Made by a program: the position numbers and the translations under genes. The notes under the pieces are model-generated. The model was not told the DNA's origin. It saw nothing but the letters and a program-made list of their open reading frames with translations, and did no database searches. Below are positions 48,047 through 56,038 of a stretch of 64,000 bases of DNA, piece after piece (the stretch's first letter is position 1; the number at the start of each line of letters is the position of its first letter). This DNA is from a virus: positions 24,244 through 88,243 of IMG/VR virus record IMGVR_UViG_3300024354_000015; one strand, written 5' to 3'.

Positions 48047-49249
48047 TTATTCAAAGTATTTATTATAATCTGGTACTATATTGCCTATCAACTCTCCACG
48101 CTGCTGGTCAATAAATCTAGTAAAATCTATAAATTTCTGAAAACTATCTGTATTAAAGTTGTCTTGTTTAAGTACATTAATTACATTATCTAGTTCTGTA
48201 AGTTCTATTATAGTATTAAGTTTTTTGCTTTTAATTTGCTCAAGCTTTTCTATAATAATATTACGGAATTCTGGTGGTGTATTGTGTAATTCAGTAGGAC
48301 TATGATTACTTGTAAGATTTATAAGATGGTAAGTGTTCGGATAATTCTCCGAAATGTACTCTATTATATCAGCTAGATACAGAACATTATAGATACTGAC
48401 TGTAGTATTAAAAGCGCAGAGGTTTTTTCTATTAAGTTCTATATTTTCCAAGACTTCCAGAAAATTGCTGCCGTGTCTTATATAATCATTTAAACTACCA
48501 ATCCCGTCTAGACTTACAATAAACAATACGTGATTAAAATTTTTAATTATTTCTTTAAGTTTATTATTTTTTCTCGCAAAGCTTGTGTTTATTCTTATTT
48601 CAGGGTCTGCGTTCAATTCTGCTACTCGTTCTAGTAGATTATTATTTTCTTCTTCTATTAAAGGTTCGCCACCAACTATATTAAGTACTTTTAGGTTGGG
48701 ACTAAGTGGGACTTCCTGAGCAGTCCAGGGAGCAGGGCGTGTGGTATGTTCTAGAAAATATTCTTGATCTATACTTACAGGTATGTTTAGTTTATTTTCT
48801 CTAAATGTGTTTACCTCAGCAGCTATTGTGCTGCTATTATGTGGATTACAGGTTCTACATTTTAGTGCGCATTTACTACTAAATCTTATATCAAGACTAA
48901 CCGGTGTTAATGTTTCATCATTTTTAAATTTTGTAATTTGGTCATCCAGTGCAGATGGTTCTCTATTGCACCACCATTCGTTAGCTCGTTGTCGTGGACT
49001 ATATAGACCCTTATCTTCCATTTTATAACAAACAGCACAGTCACTAGATCTTTCCCCATTCAACATCATATTCCTAAGACTGTTCATACGATGAGAATTA
49101 AAAACATCCAGCATAGATTCCTGTGGAGTTTTTTCCAGTACATTAAAAGCGTTATCACAGCATAGAGCTATTTCTCCGTTAGTATTTCTGTACTGGTGCG
49201 TGAACGGCAAACTACAAAAGCTTGCACTAGGAATAGTTTTTGAAAACAT
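48047..49249 (-). CDS. Radical SAM enzyme with N-terminal twitch/SPASM-like cysteines
   Basis: 400 aa. N-terminal CSLPF, ALCCDNA and CAVC cysteine pairs, then CALKCRTCNPH (CxxxCxxC, about residue 132) and the GGEPL motif (LNIVGGEPL). Resembles peptide- or sugar-modifying radical SAM enzymes. Third radical SAM gene of the window and unlike the two B12-type ones. Confidence 0.8.
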   Translation of the reverse strand: MFSKTIPSASFCSLPFTHQYRNTNGEIALCCDNAFNVLEKTPQESMLDVFNSHRMNSLRNMMLNGERSSDCAVCYKMEDKGLYSPRQRANEWWCNREPSALDDQITKFKNDETLTPVSLDIRFSSKCALKCRTCNPHNSSTIAAEVNTFRENKLNIPVSIDQEYFLEHTTRPAPWTAQEVPLSPNLKVLNIVGGEPLIEEENNNLLERVAELNADPEIRINTSFARKNNKLKEIIKNFNHVLFIVSLDGIGSLNDYIRHGSNFLEVLENIELNRKNLCAFNTTVSIYNVLYLADIIEYISENYPNTYHLINLTSNHSPTELHNTPPEFRNIIIEKLEQIKSKKLNTIIELTELDNVINVLKQDNFNTDSFQKFIDFTRFIDQQRGELIGNIVPDYNKYFE

Positions 49250-49648
49250 TTATACTCCGTACTTATTTTTCTTGATTTTAGCCACAGGGCTGTTGATATT
49301 GATATCTTTTTTGAACTCTTCGCTGCGATCGTGCGTGTTAGGAAATAACACATCATCCCATTCTTGACCTAAAACTTGATAACAATGTTTTAGCATTTGG
49401 GCTTCTTGTGGAGTAAAAGGAAAGGCCATATTATTTCTACCAGCCCAACTTTCCTCAGGAACTACTGGCATTGTACGCCCATCTGCTGCTGCTACTAACA
49501 TCATTAATCTATTAAGGTCGTAAATTCTATCAGCAGTGCCCGCAACACGATGTGCATTGGGCATAGCATATTCGTGATCCTTGGTAATAGGTTTTATACC
49601 AGTTTTTACAAGACTTCTAGACTCACGAACAATTTCTCTAATTTTCAT
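49250..49648 (-). CDS. Hypothetical head-packaged protein candidate A
   Basis: 132 aa. N terminus MKIREIVRES and C terminus NSPVAKIKKNKYGV are shared with the next protein, so the two are paralogues. An (I)RE-type site near the N terminus fits cleavage by a T4 gp21-like prohead protease. Not recognised otherwise. Confidence 0.7.
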   Translation of the reverse strand: MKIREIVRESRSLVKTGIKPITKDHEYAMPNAHRVAGTADRIYDLNRLMMLVAAADGRTMPVVPEESWAGRNNMAFPFTPQEAQMLKHCYQVLGQEWDDVLFPNTHDRSEEFKKDININSPVAKIKKNKYGV

Positions 49649-49995
49649 ACGCCGTATTTGTTGCGGTTAACTTTGGCAACTGGGCTTGTGGTGTATATAT
49701 TTTCAGTTTCTGTAGAGGGAGATTTTGATATTTCAGTGCCCTTGGTGCCCATATTTTTTTCTGCTGCTTTGATAATTTGCTCGTCACCATCAGTATAGGC
49801 CCAGACTGTAAATTTATCACGAGCAGGACCCACTGGTGGATTATCTGCATTGTGATTGGCTAGGGCAATGCCAAATCTGTACATATGATAGTAGGTATCA
49901 AGCTCATCAAAACGCTTGGCGTGAACCGCACCTGCCTGAGAAACTTTAGGCAGTCCTTTATTTGTTGCTTCAGTGATAATTTCGTTAATTTTCAT
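49645..49995 (-). CDS. Hypothetical head-packaged protein candidate B
   Basis: 116 aa. MKINEIITEATNK start and TSPVAKVNRNKYGV end match its neighbour. The ITE site equals the one in the protein at 22894. Overlaps the downstream gene by 4 nt. Confidence 0.7.
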   Translation of the reverse strand: MKINEIITEATNKGLPKVSQAGAVHAKRFDELDTYYHMYRFGIALANHNADNPPVGPARDKFTVWAYTDGDEQIIKAAEKNMGTKGTEISKSPSTETENIYTTSPVAKVNRNKYGV

Positions 49996-50007
49996 TGTAT
50001 ACCTTGA

Positions 50008-50430
50008 TTACCAAGCTCTGCAACTCCAGTACCTTGCTTTCCAGCGTGGTCCAGGGTTATCACAACGATGTCTTGCACGAAAGCTTTTACGACGTGCAGG
50101 GTTGGATTTTTTAATCCGCATATTTGGATCACCAAAGTTTACTTTTACTACGTTGCCCTTGGGACCTTTAACATAGACTTTAAATTTTTTCACGTCACCC
50201 TGCATTCTTTTACCAAGGGGGACTTTACGACCACGATATTCTGCTTCTGTGAGATTATTAAATGCGCCAGCTAGATTAAGTAAAACTAACATTTTTTCAT
50301 CAGCTTCTAAGATAATATTATCGTTATCAACTTCCAGTATGTTAGTTTCTAGCAGTGTGTCACCCAGTTCCAAAAAAATTCTATCACCTTGGCTAGGCTC
50401 TAGATCAATAATAACCTCGTCCAGTTTCAT
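50008..50430 (-). CDS. Conserved basic phage protein
   Basis: 140 aa. Acidic N-terminal half, very basic C-terminal half (GDPNMRIKKSNPARRK, RARHRCDNPGPRWK, ending YWSCRAW). This motif block recurs in marine T4-like phage structural neighbourhoods. Possible DNA-binding packaged protein. Overlaps the upstream stop by one nt. Confidence 0.72.
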   Translation of the reverse strand: MKLDEVIIDLEPSQGDRIFLELGDTLLETNILEVDNDNIILEADEKMLVLLNLAGAFNNLTEAEYRGRKVPLGKRMQGDVKKFKVYVKGPKGNVVKVNFGDPNMRIKKSNPARRKSFRARHRCDNPGPRWKARYWSCRAW

Positions 50431-51707
50431 TATTTTCCTCGGGCTAGTTTAATACTCTCGTATTCCTGCATAAAACGGCCACCTAGTTTGTTTTCCATTG
50501 CTAGGGGGTTGTCACTAAATTTATAACCGTGTGGATGCATAGTTTTTTCTTTACCAGCGACTTCACCAGTACCACCCTTGGTCAATGCCTGCACTGGCAT
50601 TTCCTGAGGTTCTGTACCATTACCAACTAGATGCCCAGGAATATGGTCTTCTTCCATTTCTTTTTCTGCTACAGCCACATCGTAGGTATCGCCGTCCGTG
50701 GACTGCTCTGGAGCTGCCATAGCACCTTTCATACCAGCTAGTTTAAGCATCTGCATTAGAGCTACAGCAGTGTCGCCATCAGCAGTAATTGTAACTGTCT
50801 TTGTTCCATCGCTACTAGCGTTGGTACTTATATTCATTTTACCTTGATCAGCGTCTATGCTGCCCATAGGAGACATATCACCGCACTCTTTAAGACCAGC
50901 TAGTGCCTTGACTTCTTCCAGACTGTTATCTTGAGCTTCTGCCATTGGACATTTGCTTTCGCCGTGTACTGGACACTCCTCGCCTTCCATAGTCTGGTTA
51001 CAGGACTTGGCCTCCTCTACAGCTTCCTCTTCCACTGATTCATTTTCTTTTACTGGCTCCATATCACCATCGCCGTCTAGATCAGCTTCTTTTTTACCGG
51101 CCTCTCGAGCCTTCATAAGATTATGGGTAAACCTATTACCTTCTTCCATATCGTCTTCTTCTAATTCTTCTTCTTCAAGATCACCTTCAAAGAAATCACC
51201 GTAGGCTTCAGCAATATACTCGTCTATTTTTTTGTAGCTGTGCCTTGCACCGCTCTTGCTGCCAACCTTGCGGCCGCCTTTATTCGGTTCTTTATCTTTT
51301 TTATCTTTTTTCTCGCCTTCATCATCGTCCTCAGCATCGTTATTTTCTGGATCTAGCTTTTTAGTATACTTTGTGCCGGTGGCGGTAACAGTTTTATCAA
51401 ATTTACCTGTACCCTTGGCTTTTTCTTTGTCTTGCATATACTTGTCTAAATCTGCAAAGCCTTCTTCTAGATTGCTTTCCTCAATGCTTTCTTCTTTTTT
51501 ATGGCTCTTGTTATAGGAAGCCCAAGATACTGCGTAAGGATTGTCAATGCCAGGAACTTTTTTAAGAGCTTTAACTTGTTTCTCTCTTCCAGGAGGAGTT
51601 ACTTCGGCAACAGCTTCAATACCTTCTTTTAAGTTTGGTTTAACTGCGCTCTCAGCGGTCTGTTCAATCGCATTTAATTTTTTTAATATATCTGACATAT
51701 TGCTCAT
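50430..51707 (-). CDS. Acidic protein, possible prohead core/scaffold-type protein
   Basis: 425 aa, extremely acidic and low-complexity (EEEELEEDDMEEG, EVGVEEEA-like runs), with GIDNPYAVSWASYNKSHK and LGGRFMQEYESIKL blocks. Composition is like scaffolding or internal head proteins, which would be destroyed during maturation. Not matched to a named T4 gene. Confidence 0.65.
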   Translation of the reverse strand: MSNMSDILKKLNAIEQTAESAVKPNLKEGIEAVAEVTPPGREKQVKALKKVPGIDNPYAVSWASYNKSHKKEESIEESNLEEGFADLDKYMQDKEKAKGTGKFDKTVTATGTKYTKKLDPENNDAEDDDEGEKKDKKDKEPNKGGRKVGSKSGARHSYKKIDEYIAEAYGDFFEGDLEEEELEEDDMEEGNRFTHNLMKAREAGKKEADLDGDGDMEPVKENESVEEEAVEEAKSCNQTMEGEECPVHGESKCPMAEAQDNSLEEVKALAGLKECGDMSPMGSIDADQGKMNISTNASSDGTKTVTITADGDTAVALMQMLKLAGMKGAMAAPEQSTDGDTYDVAVAEKEMEEDHIPGHLVGNGTEPQEMPVQALTKGGTGEVAGKEKTMHPHGYKFSDNPLAMENKLGGRFMQEYESIKLARGK

Positions 51708-51709
51708 AA

Positions 51710-52324
51710 TTATTTTCCTTTTCTTGGGCTAGGGATTTTGTTTTGTTGTGAGCCCACAGGGCTCTTGTTTTGTTCAGGAGTAAGTCCCGATGTCTTGGCA
51801 ATGGCAGTTTTGCCGCCGGCGGCATCAGGATATTCATATTTCCTAGCTGCCTGTAATTCTTTAATTAGACTAGGCATATTGTCTAAATATTCTTGTCCAG
51901 ATATTGCCTTGGGTTTTTCCGTTTTCATCTCTTGTTGATCTAGTACTGCTTCACCCTCTTTACCGCCCACATTACTTACTTCTAGTCCATCTAGTATAGC
52001 GTTGTAGGGACTGTTTAGGGGGATCACTTTAAGTGCCCCAGGCTGACAGCATCCAGTATTCATAATAGTGGAAAACACCTGATCATTATTAGCCGGGTAT
52101 TCAAGGCTTAGATCATAAATTCTAACCTCTACTGGTCCTAGCTGTGGAAATTCTGGAGTTTCTTGTATAGGTAGGCTGCGAGATTTTTTAAAGTTATTCA
52201 CTTTAAATTCTTCTAGAGCAGACTTAATTTTAGTAATATCTTTATCGGTAACATCACAAGCGATTTTTACTTTGAAATCGTAAGTGCCGATAGATTCCGT
52301 AAGGTAAGATTTAAAGGTCTTCAT
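51710..52324 (-). CDS. Hypothetical protein with prohead-protease-type N terminus
   Basis: 204 aa from ATG 52324 (MKTFKSYLTESIGTYD); LTE|S is another (L/I)xE site. Middle beta-rich with CCQPGALKVIPL, C terminus Lys/Pro rich. GCTAAATA late box upstream. Not recognised. Confidence 0.68.
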   Translation of the reverse strand: MKTFKSYLTESIGTYDFKVKIACDVTDKDITKIKSALEEFKVNNFKKSRSLPIQETPEFPQLGPVEVRIYDLSLEYPANNDQVFSTIMNTGCCQPGALKVIPLNSPYNAILDGLEVSNVGGKEGEAVLDQQEMKTEKPKAISGQEYLDNMPSLIKELQAARKYEYPDAAGGKTAIAKTSGLTPEQNKSPVGSQQNKIPSPRKGK

Positions 52325-52345
52325 AAACAATATCCGTTATTATGT

Positions 52346-52353
52346 TATTTAGC
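52346..52353 (-). promoter_or_regulatory. Late-like box GCTAAATA
   Basis: Minus strand, 21 nt before the ATG at 52324. Confidence 0.55.
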
Positions 52354-52370
52354 GTTTTTTTGCCAATTAG

Positions 52371-52874
52371 TTACTTGGAACTCTTGAGAATCTCTGCTAG
52401 TAGAGTGTTCCTGTCCACTAATTGTCCCTGTGTTTCTATAGGATCGTCAGTAATTTCTCCCTTGGAATCTTTGGCTATTTGATGGTCTAGCCTCATTTTC
52501 TTTAACTGTAAATCCACAGTGCGAAGTTTTTTGTCAATTTTAGCTTGTTTGGCTGCTATGGCGTGTCCTAACATTGTGCCAGCAGTCTGAAGTACTGCGC
52601 CACTAAATCTAGCTTCCATTGCCAATCCCAGATCCATAAGATCCTGAGCTGACTTTTTTGCTAGTTCAGCTAGGTCGTCAAGCTCACTGTCACTTGTGTC
52701 TAGGCCACGAACCCCAGGAAGAGCAGCATCTATTTTGTCTATAGCCTCGTCTACTAGACTGATTGTTTCTCGCTGTTGTTCAGTGAGCTCTAGGGCGGCC
52801 TGGGCATCCACAGTTGTCTCGGGAATAGCCTCTTGATTGGGTAAATTGAATAATTCCGATAACTTTTTAGTCAT
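52371..52874 (-). CDS. 16: Terminase small subunit gp16-like
   Basis: 167 aa, mostly helical, with MEARFSGAVLQTAGTMLGH and KKMRLDHQIAKD matching the oligomerisation-helix layout of T4 gp16. Recognises concatemeric DNA and stimulates gp17. Identification rests on layout and neighbours (gp4, gp17 operon). AATAAATA stands 5 nt before the ATG. Confidence 0.7.
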   Translation of the reverse strand: MTKKLSELFNLPNQEAIPETTVDAQAALELTEQQRETISLVDEAIDKIDAALPGVRGLDTSDSELDDLAELAKKSAQDLMDLGLAMEARFSGAVLQTAGTMLGHAIAAKQAKIDKKLRTVDLQLKKMRLDHQIAKDSKGEITDDPIETQGQLVDRNTLLAEILKSSK

Positions 52875-52879
52875 AGGAA

Positions 52880-52887
52880 TATTTATT
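52880..52887 (-). promoter_or_regulatory. Late-like box 5 nt before ATG (leaderless)
   Basis: Minus strand AATAAATA, TTCCT, ATG. Confidence 0.6.
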
Positions 52888-52904
52888 GGTAGATCCGGAG
52901 TTTT

Positions 52905-53336
52905 TTATTTTTTGGTATTTACAAATATATCGTGTTCAGTGACCACTCTAAATTTTAACCCCTGTGCGTCACAAAATTTTTTAGCTGCTTGCCATTTATG
53001 TAAATTAAGAGCTACAGCAGCTTTATCCCTCATAGATTTAGCTTCTGTAAGACTAGTTTCCTTACTAGGCTTAACTTCTATAACTTCACCGTGACGTTTA
53101 CCATTTTTGTCCTGATAAATTATTAAAAAGTCAGGCACATAAATTGTATTTTTATTTGTAAAGGGATTTCTGTAATTAATATGTATAGCTTCACTAGCCC
53201 ATTGTAATACAGCAGGGTTGTTATCGCAAAATCTCATAAATGCATACTCCCAACTACTTCTGTAGGTGGGAGTTTTCTTTCCCACATACTTTGCGGGATT
53301 CTGAATTTCAAATTTTCCCTGAGCAAATTTAGACAT
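52905..53336 (-). CDS. 4: Head completion protein gp4
   Basis: 143 aa. TnsA-like endonuclease fold: TYRSSWEYAFMRFCDNN, ASEAIHINYR, YVPDFLIIY and HGEVIEVKPSKE form the E...D...(E)xK active site. T4 gp4 finishes filled heads before tail joining. Confidence 0.88.
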   Translation of the reverse strand: MSKFAQGKFEIQNPAKYVGKKTPTYRSSWEYAFMRFCDNNPAVLQWASEAIHINYRNPFTNKNTIYVPDFLIIYQDKNGKRHGEVIEVKPSKETSLTEAKSMRDKAAVALNLHKWQAAKKFCDAQGLKFRVVTEHDIFVNTKK

Positions 53337-53695
53337 TAAAATATCAAAGTTCGAGACACTAGATCTGTAGGTGTAGGTTGATTTTTGATCCCTAGTAGGC
53401 TAGTGGGAACCCTGCCTGAATTAAGAAACAAGGCCAGATAAGAATTAAGTTCACCTGAGGGGAGTTTAGTAAACTCTTGTAATATTTTTCTAGGATCTTC
53501 TCCTATTGATTCTGCTGTGTTAATTAAAGTTCTGGCTAGTAGAGTAGCAGTTTCTCTACTACCTGTTTGCTCCTGAAACCAACTAATTATACTGCTACTA
53601 ATAGCAGGGCTAATAGCACTTCTATTTTTATAGACATTGTTAAAATATCTACCAGTGCTAGATTCCGGAGTGTCTACAATATTAGGATTTTGCAT
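53336..53695 (-). CDS. Conserved structural protein, possible baseplate gp53-like
   Basis: 119 aa with PAISSSIISWFQEQTGS, a pattern seen in small structural proteins of marine T4-like phages next to gp4. In T4 the order is gp4-gp53, so position hints at a baseplate wedge protein, but similarity to gp53 is not evident. Confidence 0.62.
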   Translation of the reverse strand: MQNPNIVDTPESSTGRYFNNVYKNRSAISPAISSSIISWFQEQTGSRETATLLARTLINTAESIGEDPRKILQEFTKLPSGELNSYLALFLNSGRVPTSLLGIKNQPTPTDLVSRTLIF

Positions 53696-55353
53696 TATAT
53701 AAAGAATTCATCAGTGGGGATATTTGGTGATGCTAACGAGGGAGGTGCTCCACCTGCTGCACTAAAAGCACTTACTGATCCGCTGTTTACAATACCAGCT
53801 ACACCAGCTAATTGTGAAGATGATGGGTTAGGGGTAACTCCACTACCGCCTGCAAATACTGAGGGGCTTGCTGTGCCCACACTACCATATCCACCGTTAA
53901 TAAATCCACCGCCTGTACTATTTGTACCCCTAGCAATTAAATTATTAGACGTTGGTTGCACTAGATTGTTAAAACCCAATTGACTCATATTTTGGACACC
54001 TGGTATACTGCCGCTGAAATTGTTTTTTATGCTTGCAAGATTACCATTGTTTAAAGAGTTTTGTAATTTATCATTTAGGCCGCCAGTAAAGGCTGCGTTA
54101 CTTACTCCAGGAACTGCGTTTAAACCAAGCCCACCAGTGAGACCAAGTCCACCTGTCGGAACGCCATTAGTAGGCACATTGGCTCCGTTTAATCCTCCCT
54201 GCAAAGCTCCGCTAATTTTATTAGACAATTTACTTAATGTGGGAGACTGACTTATTTTTTCTCCGGCGCCTTTTAACACATCACTTAAACTAGGTATACT
54301 TATTCCGTTTGTTGCACCTTTGAGTGCATCTCCACCTATTTTTCCCAGTACCCCTGCGCCTACTTGAGCCAGATTTACTCCACCAAGTGCATTAATGGCA
54401 CCAGCAGCACCAGCAATTTGAGAAAATATACTACCTTTATTTTCACTTCCATCCGGTCTTGCTAGATCGCCACCACCGCCAAGCACACTTTCCGCTATAC
54501 CACCCACTATCTGTCCGAACATACCACCACCGGAGATAGGACTAGCAGTGTTGTCATAGTGTAATGTTCCAAAGCCGTTCACATCTATAGCATTAACTGA
54601 ACCTGTTTTATATTTTACAGTTTCATACATAATGGTCATTTGATTTTCCATTATGTCATTGCCAGCCTCGGCGCTATGTGTGCCGTGGCGCCAGCTTGTG
54701 ATGTAGGGATTAATAAGAGTGTATTCAGTGAACCTTTTATTATGCAAACTGAATATTTGAATATTACGTAAAAAAGGCTCTAAGCCTGCATTGCGTATCG
54801 TGTAACCCCAGCGATCGTCAGTTCTACCTGCATAGATGCCAGTATTGATATGATGTTGTTGGTAGCTTTCCCTACTGTAGTCGCTATCGCGGTAATAATA
54901 GGTATAATAATCATTCCAGAGTCTAGTAACTATATCTGCACTGTCATCGTGAAATGTTATACTAATTGGTTCATACTTAATGGCAGTTTGTACAATATTC
55001 TTTTTATTATAAGAATTAATTGTTTTAACGTCCATTGAAAACTTAGGTAGGTCCACACTTTTTACCAGCATTCCTGCTTCGTACTGTTGTATTAAGCTTA
55101 GACTGGATACACCACCGCCACCGCCTAGTACACTATCTAAAATACCAGATGCTGTTTGAGCTCCTACTCCTATGTTAATACTTACATAGTAGAGATATCT
55201 GTTTTTAGGAGCAAGTTTTAGTCCATCTGCAATATATAACTTTGTCGCGTGATCGTAGGGGTGTGTTTTACCCTTGAGTGGTTTATTACCACTCTTGAAC
55301 AAAGATGCAGGATTACTTGCTGCTTTTGTTATACTTCCAATGTCTAGTCCCAT
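53695..55353 (-). CDS. Tail-tube/baseplate initiator-like structural protein (gp54 candidate)
   Basis: 552 aa. N-terminal two thirds beta-rich (SVDLPKFSMDVKTINSY, RWGYTIRNAGLEPFL) like the tube-fold of gp19/gp54; C-terminal third is Gly/Asn/Ser-rich low complexity. GCTAAATA is 5 nt before the ATG, giving a leaderless late mRNA. It is next to gp19, whose terminator lies between. Confidence 0.65.
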   Translation of the reverse strand: MGLDIGSITKAASNPASLFKSGNKPLKGKTHPYDHATKLYIADGLKLAPKNRYLYYVSINIGVGAQTASGILDSVLGGGGGVSSLSLIQQYEAGMLVKSVDLPKFSMDVKTINSYNKKNIVQTAIKYEPISITFHDDSADIVTRLWNDYYTYYYRDSDYSRESYQQHHINTGIYAGRTDDRWGYTIRNAGLEPFLRNIQIFSLHNKRFTEYTLINPYITSWRHGTHSAEAGNDIMENQMTIMYETVKYKTGSVNAIDVNGFGTLHYDNTASPISGGGMFGQIVGGIAESVLGGGGDLARPDGSENKGSIFSQIAGAAGAINALGGVNLAQVGAGVLGKIGGDALKGATNGISIPSLSDVLKGAGEKISQSPTLSKLSNKISGALQGGLNGANVPTNGVPTGGLGLTGGLGLNAVPGVSNAAFTGGLNDKLQNSLNNGNLASIKNNFSGSIPGVQNMSQLGFNNLVQPTSNNLIARGTNSTGGGFINGGYGSVGTASPSVFAGGSGVTPNPSSSQLAGVAGIVNSGSVSAFSAAGGAPPSLASPNIPTDEFFI

Positions 55354-55358
55354 AATGA

Positions 55359-55366
55359 TATTTAGC
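55359..55366 (-). promoter_or_regulatory. Late-like box 5 nt before ATG (leaderless)
   Basis: Minus strand GCTAAATA, TCATT, ATG. Confidence 0.65.
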
Positions 55367-55369
55367 CAA

Positions 55370-55392
55370 CAAAAAACCCGCTTCCGCGGGTT
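55370..55392 (-). terminator. Rho-independent terminator after gp19
   Basis: AACCCGC/GCGGGTT hairpin with T-run on the minus strand, 27 nt after the gp19 stop. Confidence 0.86.
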
Positions 55393-55419
55393 GTTTGTTT
55401 ACTGCTACTGTTATTGTTT

Positions 55420-56037
55420 TTACACTGCACCACCGGTTACAGAACCTCTTGTTGTTCTGGTCTTAACTGGCGCTCTAGGTGTTACATCTTGTAGAGCGTT
55501 ATCGTAACGAATACTTAATGTAATTGTCACTGGATCATTACTACCGTAATCCATATCATTGTAGTTTACGTCTGTTAGGAAGCAACCAAATAGTTCCCAG
55601 CTTTCTAGAACTTCTGGTTCTACTACACCATTGCCACCGTCTAGTACTTCAAGCACTGTACGGAACTTGTAGTCTACACCGCTAGCGGCACTAGCTTGCT
55701 CATAGAAATCATATTGCTTTTGTAGTTGCTCGGCAATCGCCTTGGCTACACCACCAGCAGCATCATCTCTTAGTGTTACGCTCACTGGGTTCCAAGTTGG
55801 ACGACCTGCAATGTAAGCCTTGCTGTTATACACAGGTAGTTCGATTGGATCAAAAGTAATTTGTGGTCTAGCAAATGTTACAATTTGTTTGCTAATTTCC
55901 AGTGTGTTACTATTTGTGCCATCTGATCCGAACCCGTAAAAGTATCCTCTAAAGCGGAACTTTAATTTAGGCATCAATAGGCCCTGTGTTGCTGTTTCCC
56001 CTTTAATGGGTACTGTAAAATTATTTAAATTTGCCAT
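55420..56037 (-). CDS. 19: Tail tube protein gp19
   Basis: 205 aa, the length and start (NNFTVPIKGE...) of marine T4-like tail tube proteins. LMPKLKFRFRGYFYG and PVTITLSIRYDNALQD are tube-fold blocks. Polymerises inside the gp18 sheath. Spaced 1 nt from the gp18 stop. Confidence 0.9.
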   Translation of the reverse strand: MANLNNFTVPIKGETATQGLLMPKLKFRFRGYFYGFGSDGTNSNTLEISKQIVTFARPQITFDPIELPVYNSKAYIAGRPTWNPVSVTLRDDAAGGVAKAIAEQLQKQYDFYEQASAASGVDYKFRTVLEVLDGGNGVVEPEVLESWELFGCFLTDVNYNDMDYGSNDPVTITLSIRYDNALQDVTPRAPVKTRTTRGSVTGGAV

Positions 56038-56038
56038 A

